In this document: one piece after another, positions 7,070 to 13,759 of the stretch
How positions within the stretch are numbered: the stretch's first letter is position 1
Layout: every line of letters starts with the position of its first letter
DNA from: DATKYV01 sp035528275
GTDB lineage: Bacteria; Acidobacteriota; Terriglobia; UBA7540
DNA: 14,495 nucleotides
Direction: 5' to 3'
NCBI GenBank assembly: GCA_035528275.1
Contig: DATKYV010000046.1
Span: forward strand, 1-14,495
The notes under the pieces: generated by a model
The model's input: the letters and a program-made list of their open reading frames with translations, nothing else
The model's database searches: none
Told to the model about the DNA's origin: nothing
Program-made: the position numbers and the translations under genes

Positions 7070-7087
7070 ATTATACGATATCCGTAT
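7070..7087 (-). promoter_or_regulatory. -10 box and overlapping palindrome upstream of the GH4 gene
   Basis: The minus strand holds a consensus TATAAT at 7070-7075, 39 bp before the ATG at 7030. No good -35 hexamer is visible at 16-18 bp. A 15-bp interrupted palindrome, ATACG-ATATC-CGTAT (7073-7087), overlaps the -10 box. That is where a repressor or activator site for a sugar-controlled gene could sit. The -10 call is firm; the operator is a guess. Confidence 0.45.
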
Positions 7088-7118
7088 CGCGTACCGACAC
7101 TTCTGTGCGTCTTCCCTC

Positions 7119-7265
7119 CTACTCCCGCAATTTCATGCGGCACAGAAGATCCTGGAAGCGCGAGTCGGCGCGGAGAGGATCCCACACCGGGTTCTGGAGC
7201 TGAAACATCCAACTGTCGTACTCCTCATAAGCCTTCTCCAGCCATACGAACGCCTGATCCACTCG
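7119..7265 (-). pseudogene. Remnant: C-terminal tail of a TPR-type protein
   Basis: Read on the minus strand, 49 codons end in TAG at 7119-7121. They give RVDQAFVWLEKAYEEYDSWM, then FQLQNPVWDPLRADSRF and QDLLCRMKLRE. This is the characteristic last repeat and tail (WLEKAYEERD...DPRFDPLRSDPRFQDLLRRMGL) of the long TPR proteins, often fused to kinase, cyclase or transcriptional-regulator domains, that abound in Acidobacteria. Nothing upstream continues it: a stop falls in frame near 7325 and the opposite-strand gene begins at 7382. No start codon or ribosome-binding site fits the remaining piece. I read it as the last remains of a deleted gene. Confidence 0.7.
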
Positions 7266-7291
7266 AGGAGGTCCTTTCGACCCGGAATGGC

Positions 7292-7319
7292 TTGGCCACT
7301 CGCCCGAAATCGTGATAAA
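7292..7319 (+). promoter_or_regulatory. Possible promoter for the DUF4845-like gene
   Basis: TTGGCC (7292-7297), a 16-bp spacer and GATAAA (7314-7319) precede a strong AGGAGG at 7330-7335. Matches to consensus are moderate. Confidence 0.35.
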
Positions 7320-7381
7320 TTCACCCTACAGGAGGCTGGAAAGACAGCTTGGAACGCATTGAGCGGCGCCGAAGAACAACG

Positions 7382-7732
7382 ATGAATCCACACGGAGCGG
7401 GCAGAATCCGGGGGATGATTCTCGTTTTGCTGCTCGTGCTTCTGGCTCTTGTGGCCTACCGCCTTATCCCCGTCTACATCAATGCCTATGATTTCGAAGA
7501 CGCGATGCGCACCCAGGCCAGGTTTGCGGCGGTAGATCAGAAGCCCTACGAGGCCATCCGCGAGGAGCTCTACAATAAAGCCCAGGAGCTGAACCTTCCC
7601 ATAGAACGCGACCAGATCCAGATCAGCAAGGGGCCGGACGGCACCACGATTTCCGCCACCTTCACGGTGCCCGTTGATCTGTCTTTTTTCGTCAAAGACG
7701 TGGAATTCAATTTCAGCGTGAAGGGCCAGTAG
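7382..7732 (+). CDS. Single-pass membrane protein, DUF4845-like
   Basis: About 116 residues. A short basic N-terminus (MNPHGAGRIRG) precedes one transmembrane helix (MILVLLLVLLALVAYRLIPV), so the protein is anchored with the rest probably outside the cytoplasm. The soluble part starts YINAYDFEDAMRTQARFA and has a helix YEAIREELYNKAQELNLPI followed by beta strands ending FVKDVEFNFSVKG. This matches the small DUF4845-type proteins of Acidobacteria and Proteobacteria, whose function is unknown. The start is uncertain: ATG 7382 has no clear Shine-Dalgarno, while a TTG at 7349 (11 residues longer) lies 13 nt after AGGAGG. The TPR/peptidase gene follows in the same direction 154 bp later, with a weak terminator between. 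Confidence 0.75.
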   Translation: MNPHGAGRIRGMILVLLLVLLALVAYRLIPVYINAYDFEDAMRTQARFAAVDQKPYEAIREELYNKAQELNLPIERDQIQISKGPDGTTISATFTVPVDLSFFVKDVEFNFSVKGQ

Positions 7733-7755
7733 TTACCTGCCGGATCTCACCGTGT

Positions 7756-7780
7756 AGGGGCTAATTTCCCCCTCCTTTTT
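7756..7780 (+). terminator. Weak intrinsic terminator after the DUF4845-like gene
   Basis: AGGGG (7756-7760) can pair with CCCCT (7769-7773), followed by CC and TTTTT (7776-7780). The 5-bp stem is short, so confidence is limited. Confidence 0.4.
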
Positions 7781-7886
7781 CCTTGTCATTCAAAGATTGG
7801 AGCTTCGAGTTCCGATATCACCTAAACCTTTGGGCCTCCCCGATGCTCGACGGAAAGTCGGCGCCTGGTGTATGATTCAACACAGC

Positions 7887-9383
7887 ATGTCGGGGCGCCC
7901 GCAGTTGAATCTGTTCAGCGGAATCCCGCCGCGCGAAGGACGCGGCAGCCGAGTCCTCCCCGCGCTTCTCTTTTTCGCACTACTCGCAATCCCTGGCGCC
8001 TGTCTAGGCGACACGATCTATCTGAAAAACGGCCGTAAGATCGTCGCGGAGTCGACCCGCAAGGACGAAAAATCGGTTGTCTTCCTGCGCGGGGAAAACG
8101 AGATTTCCATCCCCCTGTCGCTCGTGGACCGCATCGAGAAGTCCGAGATGCCTCCGCCCCAAAGGTCTTCCGATTCGGGCGTGGCCGAGGACTTGCCTCT
8201 GCCGCCACCCCCCGAATTCGAAACCGAATCCGAAGGTGACGCGGGCGTGGTCAAAGAGGACGCCATCGATGAGGCCGCGCTCCTCAGTCTGGACAACGAT
8301 GTTCTGCGCAATCCGTCGGTGCAGAATCGCCATCGCCTGGCACAGGGTTACCAAGAGGCGGCCGTGTTCCTCACTCGAATGGGCGACGCGGAAGGAGCCA
8401 TCGCCAAATACCGGCACGCGCTCAAGTTCGCCCCCGACGACACGGCGCTGACGCTCTCCCTGGGATACCTGCTGGTCAAACAGCACCATCACAACGAGGC
8501 GATCGAATTGCTGCTGCCCGCAGCGACGCGCTATCCCCGGTCGCCCGACATCCCCATGCTGCTTGGCTCGGCCTACTACGCCTCCGAAAACCTCGACCGC
8601 GCCATCGCGGAATGGAACAAGGCCCTGGCCATCCAGGACAATCCGCGGCTGCGCGATGCCTTGCAGCGCGCCGAGCAGGAACGCAGCGTGGCGGGTTCCT
8701 ATGAGGAGCTGCGGACACAACACTTCCTGCTGCGCTTCGAAGGCGGGGACGCGCGCGCCCTGGGACAACAGGTTCTGAGAACCCTCGAGGGAGCGTTCCA
8801 GGAGCTCCAGCGCGATCTGGATTTCTATCCTCGCGAGACCATCGTCGTGCTGCTCTATCCGCAGGAGACGTTTCGCGATATCGCCCGCTCGCCCTCCTGG
8901 GTGGGCGCCTTGAACGACGGCAAGATTCGCGTCCCGGTTTCCGGCTTGAGCAGCGTGACTGCGGAATTGGCGCGCATCCTCAAGCACGAGCTCACGCATT
9001 CGTTCGTCCGCCAGATCACCATGGGACGGTGCCCAACCTGGTTCAACGAAGGGCTGGCGCAGCTCGAAGAAGGCGCGACAACCGCCGGGCTGGGAACGCA
9101 ATTGGCCCGGGCTATGGCGGACGGTCGCCTGCCACCCTTCGCGACGCTTGAGGCCTCATTCATGGATCTGCCCCCCGACCAAGTGGGAATGGCTTACGCC
9201 AAGTCACTCGCCGGTCTGGAATATCTCCGGGACACATTTGGGCCCGGTGAGATCCCTCGATTGCTCAAAACGATCCCGTCCAACCCCGACTTCAATTCCC
9301 TCCTCCAGGACCATCTGCGATTAAGCTACCCTGCATTCGAGCAAGAGGTCGCTACCTATATCGTCAAGCGCTACGGGTCATGA
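7887..9383 (+). CDS. Exported TPR protein with peptidase-MA (gluzincin-like) domain
   Basis: About 498 residues from ATG 7887. The N-terminus has a hydrophobic signal stretch (LPALLFFALLAIPGACLG). Then comes a small SH3-like beta domain (DTIYLKNGRKIVAES to IPLSLVDRIEK), an acidic/proline linker, and about three TPR units (EGAIAKYRHALKFAPDD, HNEAIELLLPAATRYP, LDRAIAEWNKALAI). The C-terminal half is a peptidase-MA-like metallohydrolase: LKHELTHSFVRQI supplies H367, E368 and H371, and CPTWFNEGLAQLEEG supplies E388 as third zinc ligand. The likely role is an envelope protease or assembly factor whose TPRs bind partner proteins. The frame is open back to TTG 7797, and ATG 7872 is also possible; none of the starts has a good Shine-Dalgarno. 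A TATGAT at 7871-7876 would place a transcript start only a few bases before ATG 7887. Confidence 0.88.
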   Translation: MSGRPQLNLFSGIPPREGRGSRVLPALLFFALLAIPGACLGDTIYLKNGRKIVAESTRKDEKSVVFLRGENEISIPLSLVDRIEKSEMPPPQRSSDSGVAEDLPLPPPPEFETESEGDAGVVKEDAIDEAALLSLDNDVLRNPSVQNRHRLAQGYQEAAVFLTRMGDAEGAIAKYRHALKFAPDDTALTLSLGYLLVKQHHHNEAIELLLPAATRYPRSPDIPMLLGSAYYASENLDRAIAEWNKALAIQDNPRLRDALQRAEQERSVAGSYEELRTQHFLLRFEGGDARALGQQVLRTLEGAFQELQRDLDFYPRETIVVLLYPQETFRDIARSPSWVGALNDGKIRVPVSGLSSVTAELARILKHELTHSFVRQITMGRCPTWFNEGLAQLEEGATTAGLGTQLARAMADGRLPPFATLEASFMDLPPDQVGMAYAKSLAGLEYLRDTFGPGEIPRLLKTIPSNPDFNSLLQDHLRLSYPAFEQEVATYIVKRYGS

Positions 9384-9433
9384 AATCGGTTTGGCTGGCG
9401 GCTTGCCTGCTGCTTGTGAATGCTCGTGTCTGA
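9380..9433 (+). pseudogene. Signal-peptide-only stub ORF (17 codons), ATGA-coupled to the peptidase gene
   Basis: The ATG at 9380 overlaps the TGA of the TPR/peptidase gene. It reads MKSVWLAACLLLVNARV and then stops with TGA at 9431-9433. A lysine followed by a hydrophobic run and an A-R-V end is what a signal peptide looks like, but there is no mature protein. The coupling suggests that an exported protein once followed in the same operon and was truncated. I could not recognise the rest of it in any frame downstream. A very small functional peptide is the alternative. Confidence 0.4.
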
Positions 9434-9603
9434 ACGAAGAGATTCCTTCAACTTCTTTTGGGCCACCCCTGTGTTTTCATACACATAGCGGCTTTGCTTT
9501 CTTGATTCTGCCCATTTTCACGCTGATTGTCCTGGGCCGTGCGCATCCCCGGCAGCGGCGCGATCTTCCCGTCCCGTGCTTCAAGCCCTCGGCTTCGGTC
9601 TTT

Positions 9604-9630
9604 CAATTCACTATTCACAATTCACCATTC
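9604..9630 (+). repeat. Heptamer-periodic tract (CNATTCA units)
   Basis: Four 7-bp units in a row: CAATTCA, CTATTCA, CAATTCA and CCATTC (last one cut short). The period equals that of the tracts at 335-370, 793-826 and 1179-1216. Confidence 0.75.
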
Positions 9631-9639
9631 CGGTCCCAC

Positions 9640-9663
9640 CGCAGAGACGCAGAGGACGCAGAG
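9640..9663 (+). repeat. CGCAGAG triplicate repeat
   Basis: CGCAGAG occurs at 9640, 9648 and 9657, spaced 8 and 9 bp apart. From memory, this type of tract (CCGCAGAGACGCAGAGGACG) is a common dispersed intergenic sequence in many unrelated environmental bacteria. Confidence 0.7.
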
Positions 9664-9695
9664 AAGAACTGACTCCTCCATTTCCGGCACCGCGT

Positions 9696-9713
9696 GCCCA
9701 CCTAAAGGTGGGC
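9696..9713. repeat. Intergenic palindrome GCCCACCT-AA-AGGTGGGC
   Basis: A perfect 8-bp stem with a 2-nt loop, flanked by CGCGT and GCTACG. There is no T-run, so it does not look like a terminator. It resembles dispersed REP-type palindromes. Confidence 0.7.
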
Positions 9714-9884
9714 GCTACGCTGCATTCTCCCATTCCCACCCTACCAGAGGACAGAGAGACCATGGCGAACAGTGAGAACAGTGAGACACTCTATTTCTCG
9801 AGGAGATGCGGGAGGGCAAACTTGCCTATCTGTGACCCCGACGGACGGGTCGCAAATCACTCTTATGCTATTTTTTCCAATAAC

Positions 9885-11024
9885 TTACAGCGTAGCCAGT
9901 AAGGCGGCGAGAAGCGCGGCGCGGCGTGGCAGTTCGCGAATGATGACGTGTTCGTGGCGAGCGTGGGCGCCGTCGCCGACGCCGCCCAGGCCGTCGAGCG
10001 TGGGGATGCCGAGCGCCGCGGTGAAGTTCCCGTCCGAGCCTCCGCCCACGGACGTTTCCGTGAGATCCATACCCAACTCGCGGCCTAATCCCCGAGCGCG
10101 GCGAAACAGCCCCAGGGCCATGGCCCGTTCCATCGGGGGCCGGTTGATGCCGCCTTCAATCACCAACCGTGCTTCGGGATGAATGGGTTTGAGGCCGTAA
10201 ACCTTCCGCTCGATCACCTTGCGGTCCTTGAGGCGAGGGATGCGCACGTCAATGGAAGCCGAGGCGGTTTCCGGAACCACGTTCGGTCGCGTGCCGCCCT
10301 GGATAACGCCCACGTTCAGGGTCAGTCCGCGGCGCGAGCGGGCAAACTCCTCCACACGCAACAATTGGCGGGCGAGCTCGTTGATGGCGTTCACTCCCCC
10401 CTCGGGATTCAGCCCCGCGTGCGCCGAGCGTCCGTGCACGGTGATGCGAAATTCGCCCACACCTTTGCGCGCAGTTTTCAAAGCGCCTCCCGGCGCGGCG
10501 GGCTCCAGCACCAGGACGGCGCGCGCCTTCAGCGCCTCGGCCCGCAATCGGTCGCGGAACGCAATGCTGGAAGTTTCTTCATCGGAGTTCAGGAAGAGCC
10601 GTACGGGACTCCTCGGCTTGACTCCCTGTGCCTGCAAGGCCCGAATCGCCCCCAGCGCGCACACGATACCCGATTTCATGTCGAATATGCCGGGACCGTA
10701 AGCCCGCCCGTGGCGGATTTGGAAGGGCATGCGCGCCAGAGTCCCGACATCCCACACCGTATCCAGGTGGCCGAGGATAAGGATGGGCTTTTGATTGCCC
10801 CGGCCTCCCCAGAATTCCGCCCAGAGCGCGGAACCCGCCTTCGGGTGCCGGAGAATTCGGACCTTGCCCTTCAGGCGTCGCAGTTCGGCGGCGAAAAACC
10901 TCCCCAGCCGGTCCACCCCCGCCTTGGATTGGGTGGGGGATTCGATCTCAACGGCTTTGCGAAGGCATTCGACCAGTGCATCCTGCCGGGACTCGCAGTA
11001 TTTGAGAATCGCACGCGGGTTCAA
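9885..11024 (-). CDS. M20-family metallopeptidase (CPG2/glutamate carboxypeptidase-like)
   Basis: About 379 residues. It carries the full di-zinc M20 set: GHLDTVW (H86, D88), YGPGIFDMKSG (bridging D115), NSDEETSS (general base E149, metal ligand E150), LVLEPAAPGGALKTARKG, the dimerisation-domain HGRSAHAGLNPEGGVNAI, and a C-terminal GDGAHARHEHV with the last metal histidine. The order and spacing match carboxypeptidase G2-type enzymes, which remove C-terminal residues or hydrolyse related amides. There is no signal peptide, so it is probably cytoplasmic. I chose TTG 11024 because GGGAGG lies 6 nt upstream and the M20 fold starts right there (NPRAILKYCESRQD). The frame also reaches ATG 11093 and ATG 11141, but those extra residues do not look like the family. 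The gene is divergent from the GH57 gene. Confidence 0.9.
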   Translation of the reverse strand: MNPRAILKYCESRQDALVECLRKAVEIESPTQSKAGVDRLGRFFAAELRRLKGKVRILRHPKAGSALWAEFWGGRGNQKPILILGHLDTVWDVGTLARMPFQIRHGRAYGPGIFDMKSGIVCALGAIRALQAQGVKPRSPVRLFLNSDEETSSIAFRDRLRAEALKARAVLVLEPAAPGGALKTARKGVGEFRITVHGRSAHAGLNPEGGVNAINELARQLLRVEEFARSRRGLTLNVGVIQGGTRPNVVPETASASIDVRIPRLKDRKVIERKVYGLKPIHPEARLVIEGGINRPPMERAMALGLFRRARGLGRELGMDLTETSVGGGSDGNFTAALGIPTLDGLGGVGDGAHARHEHVIIRELPRRAALLAALLATL

Positions 11025-11351
11025 TTCTTCCCTCCCGGAATTCGGCGCCGTCTCCAACCACTCCGTTGCGCAATCTTGCCGGATTCTGAACATATGCCGG
11101 CGCCTTACTTCAATTCTTGCTGACAACCGGGGGCGCTTCATTCTATCCTAGCAGGTTACTGGAGCAGTCGATTTTGTCATGCTGAGCGTAGCGAAGCATC
11201 CGCCTGTCGCATCGAAACGCAGGAACCTAGATTCTTCGCTTCGCTCAGAATGACAGGCTCCCAACTCTTTTTCAGTAACCCGCAAGGAAACGACGGACTT
11301 GTCTATGGATCGCCGAGCCATCTTGGGACCTCCCCGCCAAGGAATCGCACA
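11025..11351. other. Divergent intergenic region between M20 and GH57 genes
   Basis: About 327 bp with no gene under the chosen starts. It holds the fold-back repeat at 11176-11254. A TAGAAT at 11140-11145 on the minus strand could be a -10 box for the M20 gene. AAGGA at 11339-11343 is the ribosome-binding site for GH57. No convincing -35/-10 pair is visible on the plus strand. Confidence 0.5.
11176..11254. repeat. Fold-back inverted repeat (25-bp arms)
   Basis: The left arm at 11176-11200 begins GTCATGCTGAGCG and the right arm at 11230-11254 ends CGCTCAGAATGAC. They are reverse complements at 22 of 25 positions, separated by 29 bp. The arm core, with GAGCGAAGCGAAG, is from memory a very widespread dispersed intergenic repeat in Acidobacteria, Chloroflexi and others. 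The ATG at 11250 that opens the GH57 frame lies inside it and is unlikely to be the real start. Confidence 0.8.
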
Positions 11352-13526
11352 TTGAGCAAAGTCTCCTTTGTCCTTCTTGTTCACGCGCACCAGCCGGTGG
11401 GCAATTTCGATCACGTCATTGAAGAAGCCTATCAAAAATCTTACGCGCCGTTCGTCCGGGTGCTGGAAAACCACCCCCAAATACGCGTCAGCCTGCACTA
11501 CTCCGGCATCTTGCTCGAGTGGTTCGAGCGCCAGCATCCGAAATACATCAAGCAACTCGCCAGACTCACCACGCGCGGCCAGGTGGAGATGGTGGGTGGC
11601 GGATACTACGAACCCATCCTGCCGATGATCCCCGACCGCGACAAGCTGGCCCAGATTCGCAAGATGGCCCTCTTTCTGCGCAATCACTTCGGCGAGACGC
11701 CGCGTGGCGGGTGGGTGGCGGAGCGGGTTTGGGAACCCAGCCTCGCGAGACCCCTCGCCGAAGCGGGCGTGGAATATGTGCTCCTCGACGACACTCATTT
11801 CCTCGCCGCCGGGCTCGACCCTTCCGAGCTGCATACCACTTACATTACCGAGGAAGCGGGATTCTCGCTTCGCCTGGTCCCCAGTCTGAAGATTCTGCGC
11901 TACACGATTCCCTTCCAGGACCCCGACGCCACGATAGGGGTGCTTCGGGAGGGCATCGGCAAGGCGGAGGCGCTTTTTGCCATGGGGGACGATTGTGAGA
12001 AATTCGGCGTCTGGCCGGGCACCTACGACCACTGTTATACCCACGGCTGGCTGGAACGCTTCCTCGGAGCCGTCCAAGACAACGCCGAGTGGCTGGAGAC
12101 CACGACGGTTTCGGATTATCTCGCGGCACATCCTCCCCGCGGCCGAGTTTATCTTCCCAACGCGTCTTACCCGGAAATGATGGAGTGGGCGCTGCCCGCC
12201 TCCGCCGCCGGGGAGTTCAAAGCCTGCCTGGACGAAAGCGAGCACCTGCAAAACGGCGAGCGCTTCCGACGCTTCCTGCGCGGGGGAATGTGGCGAACCT
12301 TCCTGGCCAAGTACCCCGAATCGAATCAAGTCCAGAAATTCATGCTTTCGCTCAGCGAGCGGTTGGAGGCGGCGCGGCTTGCCAATCCCCAAGGTCGCGA
12401 GGCCGTGCGACTGCTCAGCGAGGCCGAGGATCACCTCCTGGCGGGGCAGTGCAACGACCCTTATTGGCACGGAATCTTCGGAGGCCTTTACGCACCACAC
12501 CTGCGCAGCGCGGTGATTCGCCACCTGATTCAGGCCGAAATCCTGCTCGACCGGCTCGAGGGGGCAAAGAAGGGTCCCGCGATTCGCGTCGAGACCGAGG
12601 ACTTTGACGTGGACGGTCAGGATGAGGTTCTCATCCGGCATTCGACGTTCGGGATGGTTCTGCGCCCCGCCGACGGGGGAACCGTCTCCAGCCTTCGTTT
12701 CAAGCCCGCGAGCGCCGACTTGGTGAATTCCCTGACGCGGCGTCCCGAGGCCTACCATGAGTTGGTCCGGCAGAAAGTGATGACCCATGACGCGCCGAAG
12801 GAAGGCCCGGCATCCATCCACGACCGCGTGGTGACCAAGGAAAAGAACCTCGGCGAACTGCTTCGCTACGACCACTACCTCCGCCATGCCTTCCGCACTT
12901 ACGTCTTCCCCGCCGCCAAAACCTGGCAGGATTTCGACTACCTGCATTTGGAGGAGAATCGCGAACTCGCGGGCGGCCCCTGGTTTCTGGCGGCGGCCAA
13001 AGCGAGGTCCGGGACCTTCGAGCTGCGTCGCGAGGCCATGTGGAATTGCAACGGCAAGGACCTCCCGCTGCGCGCCACCAAGACCCTCAAGACACAGGCC
13101 GCGGGAAAGACCTGGAAGCTGGAATGTCAAACCTCACTCGCCGCCGACCAGACCTGCCCGGCGCCGTTGGCGCTGGGCGTCGAGCTGATTTTCAACCTCC
13201 TTGCGCCGGACGCCCCCGACCGCTATTTCCTGGCGAACGACATCCGCCGGCCGCTCGAGTTCAAAGGCGAGATTGAGGGAACCAGCTTGCTCGTGGTGGA
13301 CGAGTGGCAGCGGGTGAGAATTGCGCTCGAAGCCCGTCCAAAACCCCGCTGGTGGATCGTGCCCGTGGAGACGATTTCCCAATCGGAATCGGGCTTCGAG
13401 CGCGTGTATCAGGGCTCCGCGATCCTGGCGGTGTGGAAAATCGACGCCCCGGCGTGGCGCGACATGCAATGCGTGGTGCGCGCGGAAATCACCCAGGTGG
13501 GGACGGGCGACGGGACGACGACTTGA
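11352..13526 (+). CDS. GH57 4-alpha-glucanotransferase
   Basis: About 724 residues starting at TTG 11352, which has AAGGA 8 nt upstream and gives the usual family N-terminus SKVSFVLLVHAHQPVGNF. The GH57 barrel carries HAHQP, GGGYYEPILPMIPDRDK, WVAERVWEP with nucleophile E124, and MGDDCEKFGVWPGT with acid/base D214. These numbers agree with E123 and D214 of the Thermococcus litoralis enzyme. A DUF1925 middle domain (residues about 300-400, with QCNDPYWHGIFGGLYAPHLR) and a DUF1926 beta-rich C-terminus follow, the standard layout for this family. The enzyme transfers alpha-1,4-glucan segments between maltodextrins, retaining configuration, and would act in the cytoplasm in glycogen or maltodextrin metabolism. 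There is no signal peptide. A long open frame exists antisense to this gene but has no family features. Confidence 0.93.
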   Translation: MSKVSFVLLVHAHQPVGNFDHVIEEAYQKSYAPFVRVLENHPQIRVSLHYSGILLEWFERQHPKYIKQLARLTTRGQVEMVGGGYYEPILPMIPDRDKLAQIRKMALFLRNHFGETPRGGWVAERVWEPSLARPLAEAGVEYVLLDDTHFLAAGLDPSELHTTYITEEAGFSLRLVPSLKILRYTIPFQDPDATIGVLREGIGKAEALFAMGDDCEKFGVWPGTYDHCYTHGWLERFLGAVQDNAEWLETTTVSDYLAAHPPRGRVYLPNASYPEMMEWALPASAAGEFKACLDESEHLQNGERFRRFLRGGMWRTFLAKYPESNQVQKFMLSLSERLEAARLANPQGREAVRLLSEAEDHLLAGQCNDPYWHGIFGGLYAPHLRSAVIRHLIQAEILLDRLEGAKKGPAIRVETEDFDVDGQDEVLIRHSTFGMVLRPADGGTVSSLRFKPASADLVNSLTRRPEAYHELVRQKVMTHDAPKEGPASIHDRVVTKEKNLGELLRYDHYLRHAFRTYVFPAAKTWQDFDYLHLEENRELAGGPWFLAAAKARSGTFELRREAMWNCNGKDLPLRATKTLKTQAAGKTWKLECQTSLAADQTCPAPLALGVELIFNLLAPDAPDRYFLANDIRRPLEFKGEIEGTSLLVVDEWQRVRIALEARPKPRWWIVPVETISQSESGFERVYQGSAILAVWKIDAPAWRDMQCVVRAEITQVGTGDGTTT

Positions 13527-13551
13527 AAACGCGGGTGCGGTCTGCTAGATT
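13523..13551 (+). promoter_or_regulatory. Sigma70-like promoter for the Trm112-GT9 pair
   Basis: TTGAAA (13523-13528), a 17-bp spacer and TAGATT (13546-13551). The -35 box overlaps the GH57 stop codon. The -10 box is about 29 bp before the Trm112 start, which suggests the two downstream genes can be transcribed independently of GH57. Confidence 0.55.
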
Positions 13552-13580
13552 GCCCTGGCGTTTTGTTGCGGAGTGAAATG

Positions 13581-13754
13581 ATGGCCATCAGCAAGGAACT
13601 TTTGGATATCTTGGTCTGCCCCGCGTGCAAAGCCCCCGTTCAGCTCGTCGCGGACGGCCAGGGGCTGAAGTGCGACCAGTGCAAGCGCGTCTACCCCATC
13701 AAAGACGACATCCCCGTCATGCTCGTGGACGAAGCCAAGACTGAAGCGGAGTAG
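13581..13754 (+). CDS. Trm112-like zinc-ribbon protein (YcaR type)
   Basis: About 57 residues. MAISKELLDILVCPACKAP supplies the first CxxC, LKCDQCKRVYPIKDDIPVML the second; together they form the zinc knuckle of the Trm112 family. The IPVML end is a family hallmark. ATG 13581 is 7 nt after GGAG; ATG 13578 just before it is an alternative. Eukaryotic Trm112 activates methyltransferases, while the role of the bacterial homologues is not settled. In enterobacteria the homologue ycaR lies among lipid A/KDO genes (lpxK, kdsB). Here it lies 5 bp before a heptosyltransferase-like gene, which fits the same envelope context. Confidence 0.93.
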   Translation: MAISKELLDILVCPACKAPVQLVADGQGLKCDQCKRVYPIKDDIPVMLVDEAKTEAE

Positions 13755-13759
13755 CGCCG

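Larger units (their letters stand above)
9434..9884. other. Gene-free, repeat-rich intergenic stretch
   Basis: I see no convincing gene on either strand. Short open frames here are built partly from the repeats listed separately (9604-9630, 9640-9663, 9696-9713). Near 9768-9785 AACAGTGAG occurs twice in tandem, and GGCAAACTTGCC near 9817-9828 is a short palindrome. Bases 9480-9545 read as a hydrophobic run (FAFLILPIFTLIVLGR) in one frame, which could be debris of a membrane protein. Confidence 0.6.

Noticed and set aside
6143..7315. 390-codon plus-strand frame
   Set aside because: Antisense to the GH4 gene and running through its promoter; no domain seen.
7133..7393. 86-codon minus-strand frame overlapping the TPR remnant
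   Set aside because: It is in a different frame from the recognisable TPR tail and overlaps the start of the DUF4845-like gene; no family features.
8004..9101. 365-codon minus-strand frame
   Set aside because: Antisense shadow of the TPR/peptidase-MA gene.
9391..9672. 93-codon frame after the TPR/peptidase gene
   Set aside because: Its C-terminal third is encoded by the dispersed repeats (ATTCA heptamers and CGCAGAG), and nothing resembles a known protein; a hydrophobic run in the middle was noted only as possible debris.
9762..9902. Short frame starting MANSENSETLYF
   Set aside because: No Shine-Dalgarno, no family resemblance, and it runs into the end of the M20 gene on the other strand.
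11148..13130. 660-codon open frame on the minus strand
   Set aside because: It lies antisense to the GH57 gene, which has all family motifs. The minus-strand product shows no recognisable domain and starts and ends in unrelated or repeat sequence; long shadow frames are expected in GC-rich DNA.
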